From positions 1-23,501 of the forward strand of contig JBBRWC010000064.1 of NCBI GenBank assembly GCA_038246255.1: 23,501 bases of DNA, read 5' to 3'. A program made the translations under genes and the position numbers. Numbering within the stretch: the stretch's first letter is position 1; every line of letters begins with the position of its first letter. The notes under the pieces were generated by a model that saw nothing but the letters and a program-made list of their open reading frames with translations, made no database searches and was not told where the DNA came from. Of the stretch, positions 1-7,727 are shown piece by piece. The DNA comes from RI-242 sp038246255. Lineage in GTDB: Bacteria > Planctomycetota > UBA1135 > GCA-002686595.

Positions 1-814
1 ATGGGTCGGGCGCTTGGCGGCGCACGTCCACGGCGAAGCCGCACATCCCAATCGGCTCGTGCATGTCGGCGGAGAAGTTCCCTACAGCCTCCATTCCGCG
101 CAGCATCCTCCCGTGGCCTTCGCGAACCCGCGCGGTTATCGGCTTGCGGGTCAAAAGGGCGAGCTTGCGCCGGGTGCGATGGGGGAATCCGAACGGCCCG
201 GGGACGAAGTGCCGACGGGTGCGCGCTCGCGCCTCGAGCGTTTGCGTGGAGTGATGCGCGACGCGCAGGCGTCGTCCGCGGAAGTGCGGGCCGCGGTGGC
301 GAACCACAAGAGCTCGGTCGAGTACCCGACGGACGAGTTTGCGGGTGCGCTCGCGACCGCGGCGGCGCTCATCGACGCACGTTTGGGCGCGGAGGTGATT
401 TCGGTCGAGCTCGGCGGCTTCGACACACACACCGACCTGCGTCGACGCCACGATGTGCTGATGGAGCGCCTCGACGGGGCGCTGGGTGCGTTCCTAGCGG
501 AGCTGCGTGGGATGTCTGCCGCGCGCAACTCCCTGGTGGTGGTGTACAGCGAGTTTGGTCGGCGCGTCGCGGAGAATGGCGCGCGCGGCACGGACCACGG
601 CACGGCCGGTCCGGTGTTCCTCGCGGGACCGCGGGCCGCGGGCGGTTCCTTCGGGAAGCACCCCTCGCTGACCGAACTCGATGAGGGCGATCTGATTCAT
701 ACGACCGACTTCCGCGCGGTGTTCGGAAGCGTGGCGGCGGGGCTTTTTGGCGCACAACCCGAGGTTTTGTTCGAGCGCAACTTCGGTGCGCTGCCGCTTG
801 TGACACGCGTCTGA
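1..814 (+). CDS. DUF1501 family protein, 3' part (truncated by window start)
   Basis: The reading frame is open from base 2 and runs off the left edge, so only the C-terminal ~270 residues are here. DUF1501 proteins are sulfatase/alkaline-phosphatase-fold-like proteins, very abundant in Planctomycetes and usually exported by the Tat pathway. Their substrate is unknown. Visible family signatures are GGFDTH (about residues 135-140 of the visible part), SEFGRR followed by ENG, and GTDHG, which resembles the metal-site half of the fold. The visible part opens with WVGRL, as in the middle of full-length members, which supports truncation over an internal start. Partner genes (often DUF1800) would lie upstream, outside the window. 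The next gene is convergent, and a palindromic repeat sits in the 161-bp gap between them. Confidence 0.88.
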   Translation, partial: WVGRLAAHVHGEAAHPNRLVHVGGEVPYSLHSAQHPPVAFANPRGYRLAGQKGELAPGAMGESERPGDEVPTGARSRLERLRGVMRDAQASSAEVRAAVANHKSSVEYPTDEFAGALATAAALIDARLGAEVISVELGGFDTHTDLRRRHDVLMERLDGALGAFLAELRGMSAARNSLVVVYSEFGRRVAENGARGTDHGTAGPVFLAGPRAAGGSFGKHPSLTELDEGDLIHTTDFRAVFGSVAAGLFGAQPEVLFERNFGALPLVTRV

Positions 815-845
815 CGTGCGCAGAGGGCGTTGGGTTTGCGTCGCG

Positions 846-876
846 CTCCATGGCGGGCCGGGAGGCCCGCGCTCCC
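846..876 (-). repeat. Short palindromic interspersed repeat, copy 1
   Basis: Read on the minus strand, this 31-base unit matches bases 21080-21110 of the plus strand at 29 of 31 positions. Its core is an inverted repeat, GCGGGCC with GGCCCGC around a 4-base loop, flanked by GGGAGC and TGGAG. It lies in the gap between the convergent DUF1501 and Gfo/Idh-like genes. It looks like a REP-type dispersed element and could act as a transcript-end hairpin, but it has no T-tract. Confidence 0.7.
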
Positions 877-975
877 ATCGGGCAGAGCCCGTGGGAGAAG
901 GCGGTCGGCCGCTCCGCGCTTCGCGGCAGCCCATCACCGCTTGATGCGCGGGCTTCCTCGATCCGAATGAGGCGG

Positions 976-2025
976 TCAGTGCGCGGCGAGCCCTAGCGCG
1001 CGCCAGGTCAGCGGCGCGAGCGCTCCGCGCGCGCTCGTGAAGGGATTCGCGCGGTAATGGCCGATCTTTGTGAGGTGGTAGTCGACGAGGGTGTCGTCCA
1101 CCGCTTCGAGGAGGGGATAACCGCCCTTGCCCGCGGCGATGTCCACCAACATGCGACGCAGCCCGACCCGTTTCATGCCGTCCATCCACGCCGTGAGGCC
1201 AGCGCCTTCGCGCGCTGTTCCCATCAGCGCGAGCTCAACCGCGGCGAGGTGTTCCGTGTGGTCACCGGCGCGGAACCCGGTGCAGCACCCGCGCTCGACG
1301 ATCGCCGCAAGGGGGACGTGGCTCTTCGCGGCGAGCGGATGGTCCGCGAGCACGCCCTTGGGCCCGGCGATGGCAATGCGACCGCTGCCGTAGTCCCGCG
1401 GTTCGAGCACGTGCCCGAGCGCGCCGCCGGCAAACTCGAAGTGACGCCACGCGAGTCCACCCGCGAGCGGACCCTTGCGCGCGCTTGTCACGGCTCGGGG
1501 ACCCAGGAACGCTTTCAGGAGCGCAACACCGTGGTACGCATAGGCCGAGTGCGAAAGCACGGCGGCCCGCGGCGGTCCGCCCAGGACACCTGACGCGAAC
1601 GCCTCGCGGATCGCGGGCAGGCACGGGATGTACGCGCAGTCCTCCGCCACATACGCCGCGCGGAATCCACGCAGATGCCGCAGGTGGACAAGGTGCTTGG
1701 GCAGGAGCACCGGAGTTTCGATCAACAGGTCGGTGCGCACGGGATCGAGCGCGGCAAGGCGTTTGAGCACTGCCGGCACCGCATCCTTCGCCACAACCAC
1801 ATAGATCAGATCGACCCCACTCAGGCGCGCAGCATTGAGCGCTTCGAGCGGTTCAACGTCCACCGATCGCGACGCACCCTCCGCCGTGACCGCATCCAAA
1901 CGCTTGGGAGTACGCGAGAACACGCCCGCGAGATCCCACGTGCCCCCCAGAGTCCACGCGACCGGCAGCGCCGCTTCGCGCACGCGCTGCCCCGAGCCGA
2001 CAACGATCCATTTTTTGGTGCTCAT
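976..2025 (-). CDS. Gfo/Idh/MocA-like NAD(P)-binding oxidoreductase homologue
   Basis: This is a 349-residue protein. The N-terminus (residues 5-40) looks like the Rossmann start of Gfo/Idh/MocA proteins: a beta strand IVVGSG, then an R-x-x-x-x-LP-like helix, then GVFSRTPKR, where the dinucleotide ribose would bind. The family oxidises or reduces sugars and cyclitols using NAD(P). The position that normally carries Glu-Lys-Pro reads E103-T104-P105, so the usual catalytic or structural lysine is absent, and the activity may be altered or lost. The ATG overlaps the stop of the upstream GMC oxidoreductase in an ATGA arrangement (2022-2025). The two are therefore probably translationally coupled and functionally linked, perhaps in oxidation and re-reduction of a sugar or cell-envelope intermediate. 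That role is inferred. The family assignment rests on the N-terminal fold and overall length, and the C-terminal half is weakly recognisable. Confidence 0.75.
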   Translation of the reverse strand: MSTKKWIVVGSGQRVREAALPVAWTLGGTWDLAGVFSRTPKRLDAVTAEGASRSVDVEPLEALNAARLSGVDLIYVVVAKDAVPAVLKRLAALDPVRTDLLIETPVLLPKHLVHLRHLRGFRAAYVAEDCAYIPCLPAIREAFASGVLGGPPRAAVLSHSAYAYHGVALLKAFLGPRAVTSARKGPLAGGLAWRHFEFAGGALGHVLEPRDYGSGRIAIAGPKGVLADHPLAAKSHVPLAAIVERGCCTGFRAGDHTEHLAAVELALMGTAREGAGLTAWMDGMKRVGLRRMLVDIAAGKGGYPLLEAVDDTLVDYHLTKIGHYRANPFTSARGALAPLTWRALGLAAH

Positions 2026-3707
2026 GGGTTAGCAGGGGATGGCGCTTTGAGCTGCGTGCCCAAATGGTCTGCGAGGCGAATGGCGAGTGCGACGAGGGTG
2101 TAGGTGGGATTGGCACAACCGCTGGTCGGCAGCACCGACGCGCCCGCGACCCACAGGTTCGATGTGCTCCAAACCCGGCAATCGCGGTCGACGACACTGC
2201 TCGCGGGGTCCGCGCCCATGCGCGTGGTGCCCATGTGGTGCGAGGCATCCTGGTCGATGGGCCAGACCGATGCGCCCGCGAGCGAAGTGGTCAGCTCGCC
2301 TACTCCGGCCGTTCTGAGCTCGACCACGAGCTGCGCATGCAACTCGATCAGCGAACGCTGGTCGAGGTCCGTGCAGCGGTGTTCGACCGACGGGATACGC
2401 AAACCATAGGGATCGAGGGCGTCTCCTAAACGCACGCGGTTGTCCGGGTGCGGCTCCATCTCCATGAAGTTGCGCAGCCGAACCCATCGTACGCGGGGCG
2501 CGCGCTTTGATAGCCGAAAGAACAGGTACGCAAGAACACTCGGCGCATGGCGCACGATATTCCACAGAATAGCAATCCAGTTGAACCACGCTTTGCGCGC
2601 GTTCTGCAGCGCCGAATCGTCGCCGGTCTCTGAATAGTCGCGCAGCGTGACCACCTCTTCGCCCTTGGTGCGCTGGAAGCGGCGCATCAAGAACGTCATG
2701 CGCTTTGCGAGCAAGACCAGCGACTCGACACCCGCGTTGTCCGACCAGGGGAAGAGCGGCTCGAAGCGCACGTAGGAGTTGAGAACGCGGCGGCGGTGCT
2801 GCTCGGGCTCACTCAGGCGCAATCCGGCATATCCGGCGAAGCCCTTGTACACACATCCGAAGAAGTAGGGCAGTTCGCGCACCGGCCGCGTCAAACGCAA
2901 CATGCCGTGGTAGTTCTTGGGATGGTTCATCAGGTAACGGCCCACCTGATCGCAACCATTGCCGAGTCCTGCGGGGTCGCTGCCCTGGCTCGCGAGAAGA
3001 AGCCGCGCATTCTCGATGCCGCCCGCTGCAGCCACAAAGAACCGCCCGCGGATCTCGATGTCGCGCCCGCGGCTCGTACGCACGCGGGCCGCACGGATGT
3101 GGTGCACTCCTACGCGGTCGATCGCGCTCGCCAGCGAAGTGACCGTTGCATCGAGATAAAGGTGGGCGCCCCCGTCCTCCCACACATCAAAGTGCTCGCG
3201 CGCGAAGTTCTGGGGCGGAACCGCCGCGAGGAAGACTTTCTCGTTCAGTTGTTGGAAGTGCGGACGGATGTCGCCACGCTGCGCCAACTTCGGAAATCCG
3301 GCGAGCTCGAAGTCCGCCAACGCACCGAAGCGATAGCGCTCCGACGCGCGCGCGTAGTACGGCATCAACACCTCGCGCGCGATCGGCCAGCCGGGCACAG
3401 CCAAAAACGGCCGCGGTTCGAAGTCGATGGGATCAAAGGGGCTCGAAAGTCCCGCCCACGTGGTTGACGCACCCCCAAGAACACGCTCGCGGCTGTAATC
3501 CTTGATGTGGATGCCGCGGCTTGTGACCGCCTTCAGCCCGTCGGCGTGCCGCGTCCTGCGCGCGCGGCCACTTTCCAGCACACAAACGCTCCATCCCTTG
3601 CCCGCGAGTTCCTTTGCGACGGTGATGCCCGCGGGCCCGGCGCCGACGACAACGACGTCGTACGACGGGGAAGCGGGGGGATCTTCGACGGCGAGGTCGA
3701 TCTTCAT
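2022..3707 (-). CDS. GMC family FAD-dependent oxidoreductase
   Basis: This 561-residue flavoprotein is of the glucose-methanol-choline type. The FAD-binding Rossmann motif GAGPAG is at residues 22-27, followed by the ribose-binding acidic residue in LESG (44-47). GGAS-T-x-W near residues 79-85 resembles the GMC FAD-contact loop. The C-terminal GMC domain holds H490-H491-M-G-T-T-R-M-G, the region of the catalytic histidine, and the closing CANPT motif (531-535) before a helix in which the family binds FAD. Family members oxidise alcohols, sugars or sterols, and the substrate cannot be read from sequence. No signal peptide is visible, so a cytoplasmic location is likely. It is first in a two-gene unit, with its TGA overlapping the ATG of the Gfo/Idh-like gene. 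The chosen ATG is the first in frame and gives the family-typical N-terminus just before the FAD motif. Confidence 0.9.
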   Translation of the reverse strand: MKIDLAVEDPPASPSYDVVVVGAGPAGITVAKELAGKGWSVCVLESGRARRTRHADGLKAVTSRGIHIKDYSRERVLGGASTTWAGLSSPFDPIDFEPRPFLAVPGWPIAREVLMPYYARASERYRFGALADFELAGFPKLAQRGDIRPHFQQLNEKVFLAAVPPQNFAREHFDVWEDGGAHLYLDATVTSLASAIDRVGVHHIRAARVRTSRGRDIEIRGRFFVAAAGGIENARLLLASQGSDPAGLGNGCDQVGRYLMNHPKNYHGMLRLTRPVRELPYFFGCVYKGFAGYAGLRLSEPEQHRRRVLNSYVRFEPLFPWSDNAGVESLVLLAKRMTFLMRRFQRTKGEEVVTLRDYSETGDDSALQNARKAWFNWIAILWNIVRHAPSVLAYLFFRLSKRAPRVRWVRLRNFMEMEPHPDNRVRLGDALDPYGLRIPSVEHRCTDLDQRSLIELHAQLVVELRTAGVGELTTSLAGASVWPIDQDASHHMGTTRMGADPASSVVDRDCRVWSTSNLWVAGASVLPTSGCANPTYTLVALAIRLADHLGTQLKAPSPANP

Positions 3708-3829
3708 TAGGGGCGGTGCGCGGGTGGCGCGCGCGAAGGATATCGCCCCGGACCGCGGAGGGTTGCGTAGGACCGGCGCCGTTAGGCCGTCCGGCGAGAT
3801 GGCGTTCCTTCAGGCCGCGTGGAAGCCCT

Positions 3830-4249
3830 TCACGCCGCGTGAAGCATCGTGTGCAGCCGGATCAGGGCGGCCCGATCGCCTTCGAGCTCGAGCGCGGGGA
3901 AGGCCTGCTCCACATCGGCCCAGCGGTACTCGCTCCAGCGTGCATCCAGCCGCGGCTCATCCGACCCGCCAGCACGGCAGCCGAAACTCCACTCGATCAC
4001 CCGTTCATCGCCGAGCACGACCTGGCTCGTGAGGTCGAGGTCAATCAGCTCCACGGGCCGGCCCAGACCGGTCTCGTCCGCCACTTCCCGCGCCACCGCC
4101 ATCTCCACCTTCTCCGCGAAGCCGATGGGGCCGTGCAGCGGGGTCCAGAAGCTCTCGATACCGTGCCCGCTGCGCAGCAGCAGGTATTGGGCTCGGGCAG
4201 CCTTGAAGCTGAACACGAACACGCGGACGCGGTGGGAGAGTTCGTACAT
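3830..4249 (-). CDS. Nudix hydrolase
   Basis: This is a 139-residue single-domain protein. The Nudix box GX5EX7REUXEEXGU is present at residues 40-62: G40, E46, then R54-E55-V-A-D58-E59-T-G61-L62. One conservative change, Asp58, replaces the first glutamate of the metal-binding EE pair. Nudix enzymes hydrolyse nucleoside diphosphates linked to another group, using Mg2+. The N-terminal strand VRVFVFSF and the FW-x-PLHG segment before the box resemble the NudB/dATP-pyrophosphohydrolase branch, where dihydroneopterin triphosphate is a folate-pathway substrate. That substrate is only a suggestion. The gene lies 122 bp downstream of the GMC gene's start on the same strand and is divergent from the gene at 4503. 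A terminator-like hairpin lies 131 bp upstream of its ATG, which may mean a long regulated leader. Confidence 0.9.
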   Translation of the reverse strand: MYELSHRVRVFVFSFKAARAQYLLLRSGHGIESFWTPLHGPIGFAEKVEMAVAREVADETGLGRPVELIDLDLTSQVVLGDERVIEWSFGCRAGGSDEPRLDARWSEYRWADVEQAFPALELEGDRAALIRLHTMLHAA

Positions 4250-4380
4250 CGGGGGTGGGGATAGTGGGGGAGGGGTCCGACTCTGGAGCGGGATCCGCGG
4301 GCCGGAGGGAACGGTCCAACGGAGGCTTCGGCCACGTCGGGAGCCGCACTTGCGGACGATGTTTATTTTGAGTTCAGAAA

Positions 4381-4410
4381 ACGGCCCCAGGGGCGCGAGA
4401 CTGGGGCCGT
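4381..4410 (-). terminator. Rho-independent-terminator-like hairpin on the minus strand
   Basis: A perfect 10-bp inverted repeat (ACGGCCCCAG at 4381-4390 with CTGGGGCCGT at 4401-4410) encloses a 10-base loop. On the minus strand the stem runs into TTTTCTGAAC, as an intrinsic terminator would. On the plus strand no T-tract follows. No minus-strand gene ends here, because the region is the divergent gap between the Nudix gene and the gene at 4503. It may be an attenuator in a Nudix leader, the end of a small RNA, or a block to antisense transcription. Confidence 0.5.
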
Positions 4411-4502
4411 CCGCTGTGCAACCGGGTAGCTCCCAGCCCGCGGCGGTCTACAGGGGATGACCGCACCCGTACCCGCGACCGTCCCGCGATCCCTCGAACC
4501 CC

Positions 4503-5915
4503 ATGCGCGCCCTCCTCTTCGCCGTATTCGTGATCGCAGTCGCCGCGGCCTGGTTCCTGTTGCCCGGACCCGGCCAGCGTGTCGCGGTGGATCGCCAGCC
4601 CGGGGCAAAGACGCACCTTGAGGCTCCCAGCGCCGCGCGTGCACTCGAGGCGGATCCTGTTCGCGTCGCGGTAGAAGGCGACGACGCGCGGGCTCTCGTC
4701 GCCCCGACGCCCAACGTCGTTTACGACCCAACTTTGGAGCCCGCCGAGGTCTTTCCGCTGATGTTGCACGTGCGAGTGATCGACACGCTGGGCAATCCCG
4801 CCGAGGGTGCACGGGTGAGCGCACGGTGTTTCCCGCTCGTTCCCGCGTCCTTCGACGCGCGCGCGGCCGACGCGCCGATCGAAACGAACGAGACACGGCA
4901 GGGGCTCACCGACAGCACAGGCAACGCCACGCTCGGGTTTCATGCGAGCGGCGCTTTCCGCGTGGCGGCGGAGCACGCCGATGGGGCAACCCAGTCCAAC
5001 GTCACGCTCGATCTCGGTGAACACACCATCGAACTCCAACTCGCGCCGGTTTTTCAGCTGCATGGCTTCGTTCGCGACGCGCACACCTTGGCGCCCATCG
5101 CCGGTGCACAGCTAGAACTCTTCCCCGCGTCGTTGACGGGCCGCGGGGAGTTTGCTTCCGACCACGACGGTCGCTTCGAGTTCAGTTCCACTGAAGGTGT
5201 CCAGATCTTGAGTGCGATCGCGCCGGGATACCCCTCATTCAAAAGCTGGATTTACACCCGCAGCGACGCGCAGTGGAGCTACGGCATCGAGGGTGAAGCA
5301 CAACCCTTGGATGCGCCGGTGGAAGTGCTTCTCACGCGCGAACGACAGATCGAAGGACGGGTCATCGATCCCAATGGCACACCCATAGCCGACGCGCTGG
5401 TTGCCGCCCGCGGTTACGTCCAGCTCTCCACCGGAATACACGTACCCGACGCGGCCAACGCGCGCACCGACGCGCATGGCCGTTTCGTGCTAACTGGACT
5501 GCGGGCCGATGTCACACATGTGGTCTGGGCCAGCGACCCCAACTACGCCGCTGCGGCGGCTGTGGTGGAAACGAGTGCTCCCGATCGCGACGTCGGCACC
5601 ATGCAACTGGGCCCTGCGACAGCGGTGCGCGGCCACGCCCAACACGTCGACGCGGACGGCACGACGTCACCCGCGCCCGGAGTCCAAGTCACAATGGTGT
5701 GCGCCGCAGACCTGTCCTGGGAGCGCCTGGAACTGACAATTCCGCTCAACTTCGAGTTGGAAACGCTGACCGACGACGCTGGGGATTTCGTCTTCCGCGG
5801 TGCACCCCTGGGCCAGGCTCGCCTGCGAGGCGCCCAGCAGCGCGGCTGGTTCGACGTCACTCTCGTGGACGACTACACCCAACTCGAACAGCCGCTCAAG
5901 TTGCGCAGTCCTTGA
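4503..5915 (+). CDS. Membrane-anchored protein with carboxypeptidase-regulatory-like (Ig-fold) domains
   Basis: This 470-residue protein starts with an uncleaved-looking signal anchor (residues 2-20, hydrophobic, followed by PGPGQR), then a low-complexity linker to about residue 80. Four beta-sandwich repeats follow, of the type seen in carboxypeptidase regulatory-like domains: about 86-180, 184-277, 281-370 and 374-468. Each has the hallmark V-x-D-x-x-G-x-P-hydrophobic-x-G/A-A start and a later T/S-D-x-x-G-x-F/A segment (TDSTGNATLGF, SDHDGRFEFS, TDAHGRFVLTG, TDDAGDFVFRG). Such arrays are common in planctomycete extracytoplasmic proteins and probably act in adhesion or envelope structure. No catalytic domain is visible. 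The ATG at 4503 is chosen because it gives the membrane segment directly. The next gene on the same strand, a membrane glycosyltransferase, is 105 bp away. Confidence 0.85.
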   Translation: MRALLFAVFVIAVAAAWFLLPGPGQRVAVDRQPGAKTHLEAPSAARALEADPVRVAVEGDDARALVAPTPNVVYDPTLEPAEVFPLMLHVRVIDTLGNPAEGARVSARCFPLVPASFDARAADAPIETNETRQGLTDSTGNATLGFHASGAFRVAAEHADGATQSNVTLDLGEHTIELQLAPVFQLHGFVRDAHTLAPIAGAQLELFPASLTGRGEFASDHDGRFEFSSTEGVQILSAIAPGYPSFKSWIYTRSDAQWSYGIEGEAQPLDAPVEVLLTRERQIEGRVIDPNGTPIADALVAARGYVQLSTGIHVPDAANARTDAHGRFVLTGLRADVTHVVWASDPNYAAAAAVVETSAPDRDVGTMQLGPATAVRGHAQHVDADGTTSPAPGVQVTMVCAADLSWERLELTIPLNFELETLTDDAGDFVFRGAPLGQARLRGAQQRGWFDVTLVDDYTQLEQPLKLRSP

Positions 5916-6020
5916 GCGCCGGGGCCGCGCGTCGAACCCGTCAGGCGTCGCGTCGGCAAAGCGCTCACATGACCGGATTGTCATAGGAATCGGGCGCTTT
6001 GATTCGCTGGAATTCAAGCT

Positions 6021-7727
6021 ATGGGATCAGACTCCTTACGGCGGGTCGCGGCACCCTTTCCCCCGTGGGTCGCGATGTTGCCGCTGGTGGTGGCCGCCGC
6101 GGGCCGCGGGTTTTGGGCCCCGGACGAGCCGCGCTACGCGCAAGTCGCGCGGGACGCGATTGAAAACGGACATTGGCTGGTGCTGCAGCGCTGCGGCGAG
6201 CTGTATCCCGACAAGCCACCGCTCGTTTTCTGGCTCGCGGGTTTGGCGGGCCAACTCACGGGGTGGAACGAGTTTGCGATGCGGGTGCCGAGCCTCGTGG
6301 CCGCAATCGCGCTCGCGTACGCGACCGCGGCATTCGCCCGACGTTGGTGGGGTCAAGCCGAAGCGGGATGGGCGGGAATCGTGCTGCTCGGAATGGTGCT
6401 CGTGGCCGAGCTCGGTGGACGGCTGCAGCTCGACCCCATTCTCGCCGCCTGCACGTCGATCGCGTTGCTCCTCTGCGCGGGTGCGCGAATGTCGCCCGGA
6501 CGGATGCCACTTGGACGGATGGTATTGGCGGGGGCCATGGCTGGCCTCGCCGCCCTCGCAAAGGGACCCGTGGCGTGGGTCGTCGTCGCGCTCCCGCTGA
6601 TCGCGTGGCACGTGCTGTCGCATTTCGAGTACCGGCGCTCCGCAGAGCCGGCAGCGCTCCGCCCAAGGACGCCCTGGACAGGGATTGCCGTGGGGGTCGC
6701 AGCGGCAGTCGCGCCGGTACTCGCATGGGCGCTTGCCGCGTGTGCCGTCGAGCCCGAGCTCACCCGCCACCTTTTTTGGGGGCAGCACGTCGAGCGCGCC
6801 ATTCGCGGTGTGCAGCACCCCGGTCCAGTTTGGCAGCACGGGGTGCGGCTCTTCCTGCTCACCCTGCCATGGACGCCCCTCGTGGTGCTTGGGATCGTGT
6901 CGGCAGTGCGTGCCGCGCGCCGGATCGGGCACGGTCCCGACCAGGATCCCGGTCTGGTGCGTGCGGGTCTGTGGTTCGCGACGCTCTTCGTGTTTTTCTC
7001 GATCATTCCTGTCAAACGCGACCTCTACCTGCTGCCGCTCTATCCCGCGCTCGCTTTGATGGCCGCGCGCGTGCTCGTCATCCGACTGCGCGACGGTGCA
7101 TTGCCCGCAGCCATCGTCGGGGTCTGGATCGCAGTCTTCGCAGTCGCTGCACTGGCGCTGCTGGCGTTTCCGTGGTACTCCCAAGCGGTCGCCGTAGACG
7201 GCTTGGAGGCGCCGGTCCTCGGGCTTGCCGTCCTGTGCACGGGGGCTGCTCTGTGGTTGAGCGTCCGACGCGGGTCAGCGTGGAGCGCGGTCCGCACGGT
7301 GGCCCTATCCTGGTTGATCGTGCTCACCGTAATCGCGGCCGGAATCCTGCCGCGAATCGATGAACACAAGTCGCCGCGCTGGCTGGCGGAAACCATTGCG
7401 TCGTTACCCCAGCGACCCGCGGCAATACCGTGTTACGGTGTTCAACCTGAAGGGTATCGGTTCTACACGGCTCGGCCATTCATCGCGGGCGATACAGGCG
7501 AGCTCGCCGATGCGCGCTGGGCGGACCGGATCGCGCGGGAGGAGAAGCAGTTTCTCGCGCTCTTGACGCGCAAGCTGTGGGACAAGTTCGGTGCGGAACA
7601 GCGCCACGGGCTCGTCGAACTTGTCGCACGCCAGGTGGGCGGCCGGGAAGTCGTGGTCGTCGGCAAGGCCGTGAGCGCGGAAGTCCGCGTCATCCCACCG
7701 CCGTCACCGCGGGCGGATGCGCGTTGA
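6021..7727 (+). CDS. Glycosyltransferase family 39-type (ArnT/PMT-like) integral membrane protein
   Basis: This 568-residue polytopic membrane protein resembles the ArnT/dolichyl-phosphate-mannose-protein mannosyltransferase superfamily. The first periplasmic loop carries D35-E36-P-R-Y-A, matching the catalytic Asp-Glu of GT-C enzymes. It is followed by DKPPL (64-68), the KPPL signature of ArnT-like proteins, and by a conserved EFAMRVPS segment (84-91). About ten or more hydrophobic segments fill residues 15-455, and a soluble ~110-residue C-terminal domain follows (residues 456 on). These enzymes transfer a sugar from a polyprenyl-phosphate donor to lipid or protein on the outer face of the inner membrane. 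Donor and acceptor cannot be inferred. The last 38 bp overlap, tail to tail, with the 3' end of the histidine kinase gene on the other strand. The ATG at 6021 has only a weak upstream GGA. Confidence 0.88.
   Translation: MGSDSLRRVAAPFPPWVAMLPLVVAAAGRGFWAPDEPRYAQVARDAIENGHWLVLQRCGELYPDKPPLVFWLAGLAGQLTGWNEFAMRVPSLVAAIALAYATAAFARRWWGQAEAGWAGIVLLGMVLVAELGGRLQLDPILAACTSIALLLCAGARMSPGRMPLGRMVLAGAMAGLAALAKGPVAWVVVALPLIAWHVLSHFEYRRSAEPAALRPRTPWTGIAVGVAAAVAPVLAWALAACAVEPELTRHLFWGQHVERAIRGVQHPGPVWQHGVRLFLLTLPWTPLVVLGIVSAVRAARRIGHGPDQDPGLVRAGLWFATLFVFFSIIPVKRDLYLLPLYPALALMAARVLVIRLRDGALPAAIVGVWIAVFAVAALALLAFPWYSQAVAVDGLEAPVLGLAVLCTGAALWLSVRRGSAWSAVRTVALSWLIVLTVIAAGILPRIDEHKSPRWLAETIASLPQRPAAIPCYGVQPEGYRFYTARPFIAGDTGELADARWADRIAREEKQFLALLTRKLWDKFGAEQRHGLVELVARQVGGREVVVVGKAVSAEVRVIPPPSPRADAR

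Noticed and set aside
3828..3844. CTTCACG-CCG-CGTGAAG hairpin at the Nudix stop codon
   Set aside because: It is a perfect 7-bp stem but overlaps the coding end and has no T-tract on the minus strand, so it is not called as a terminator.
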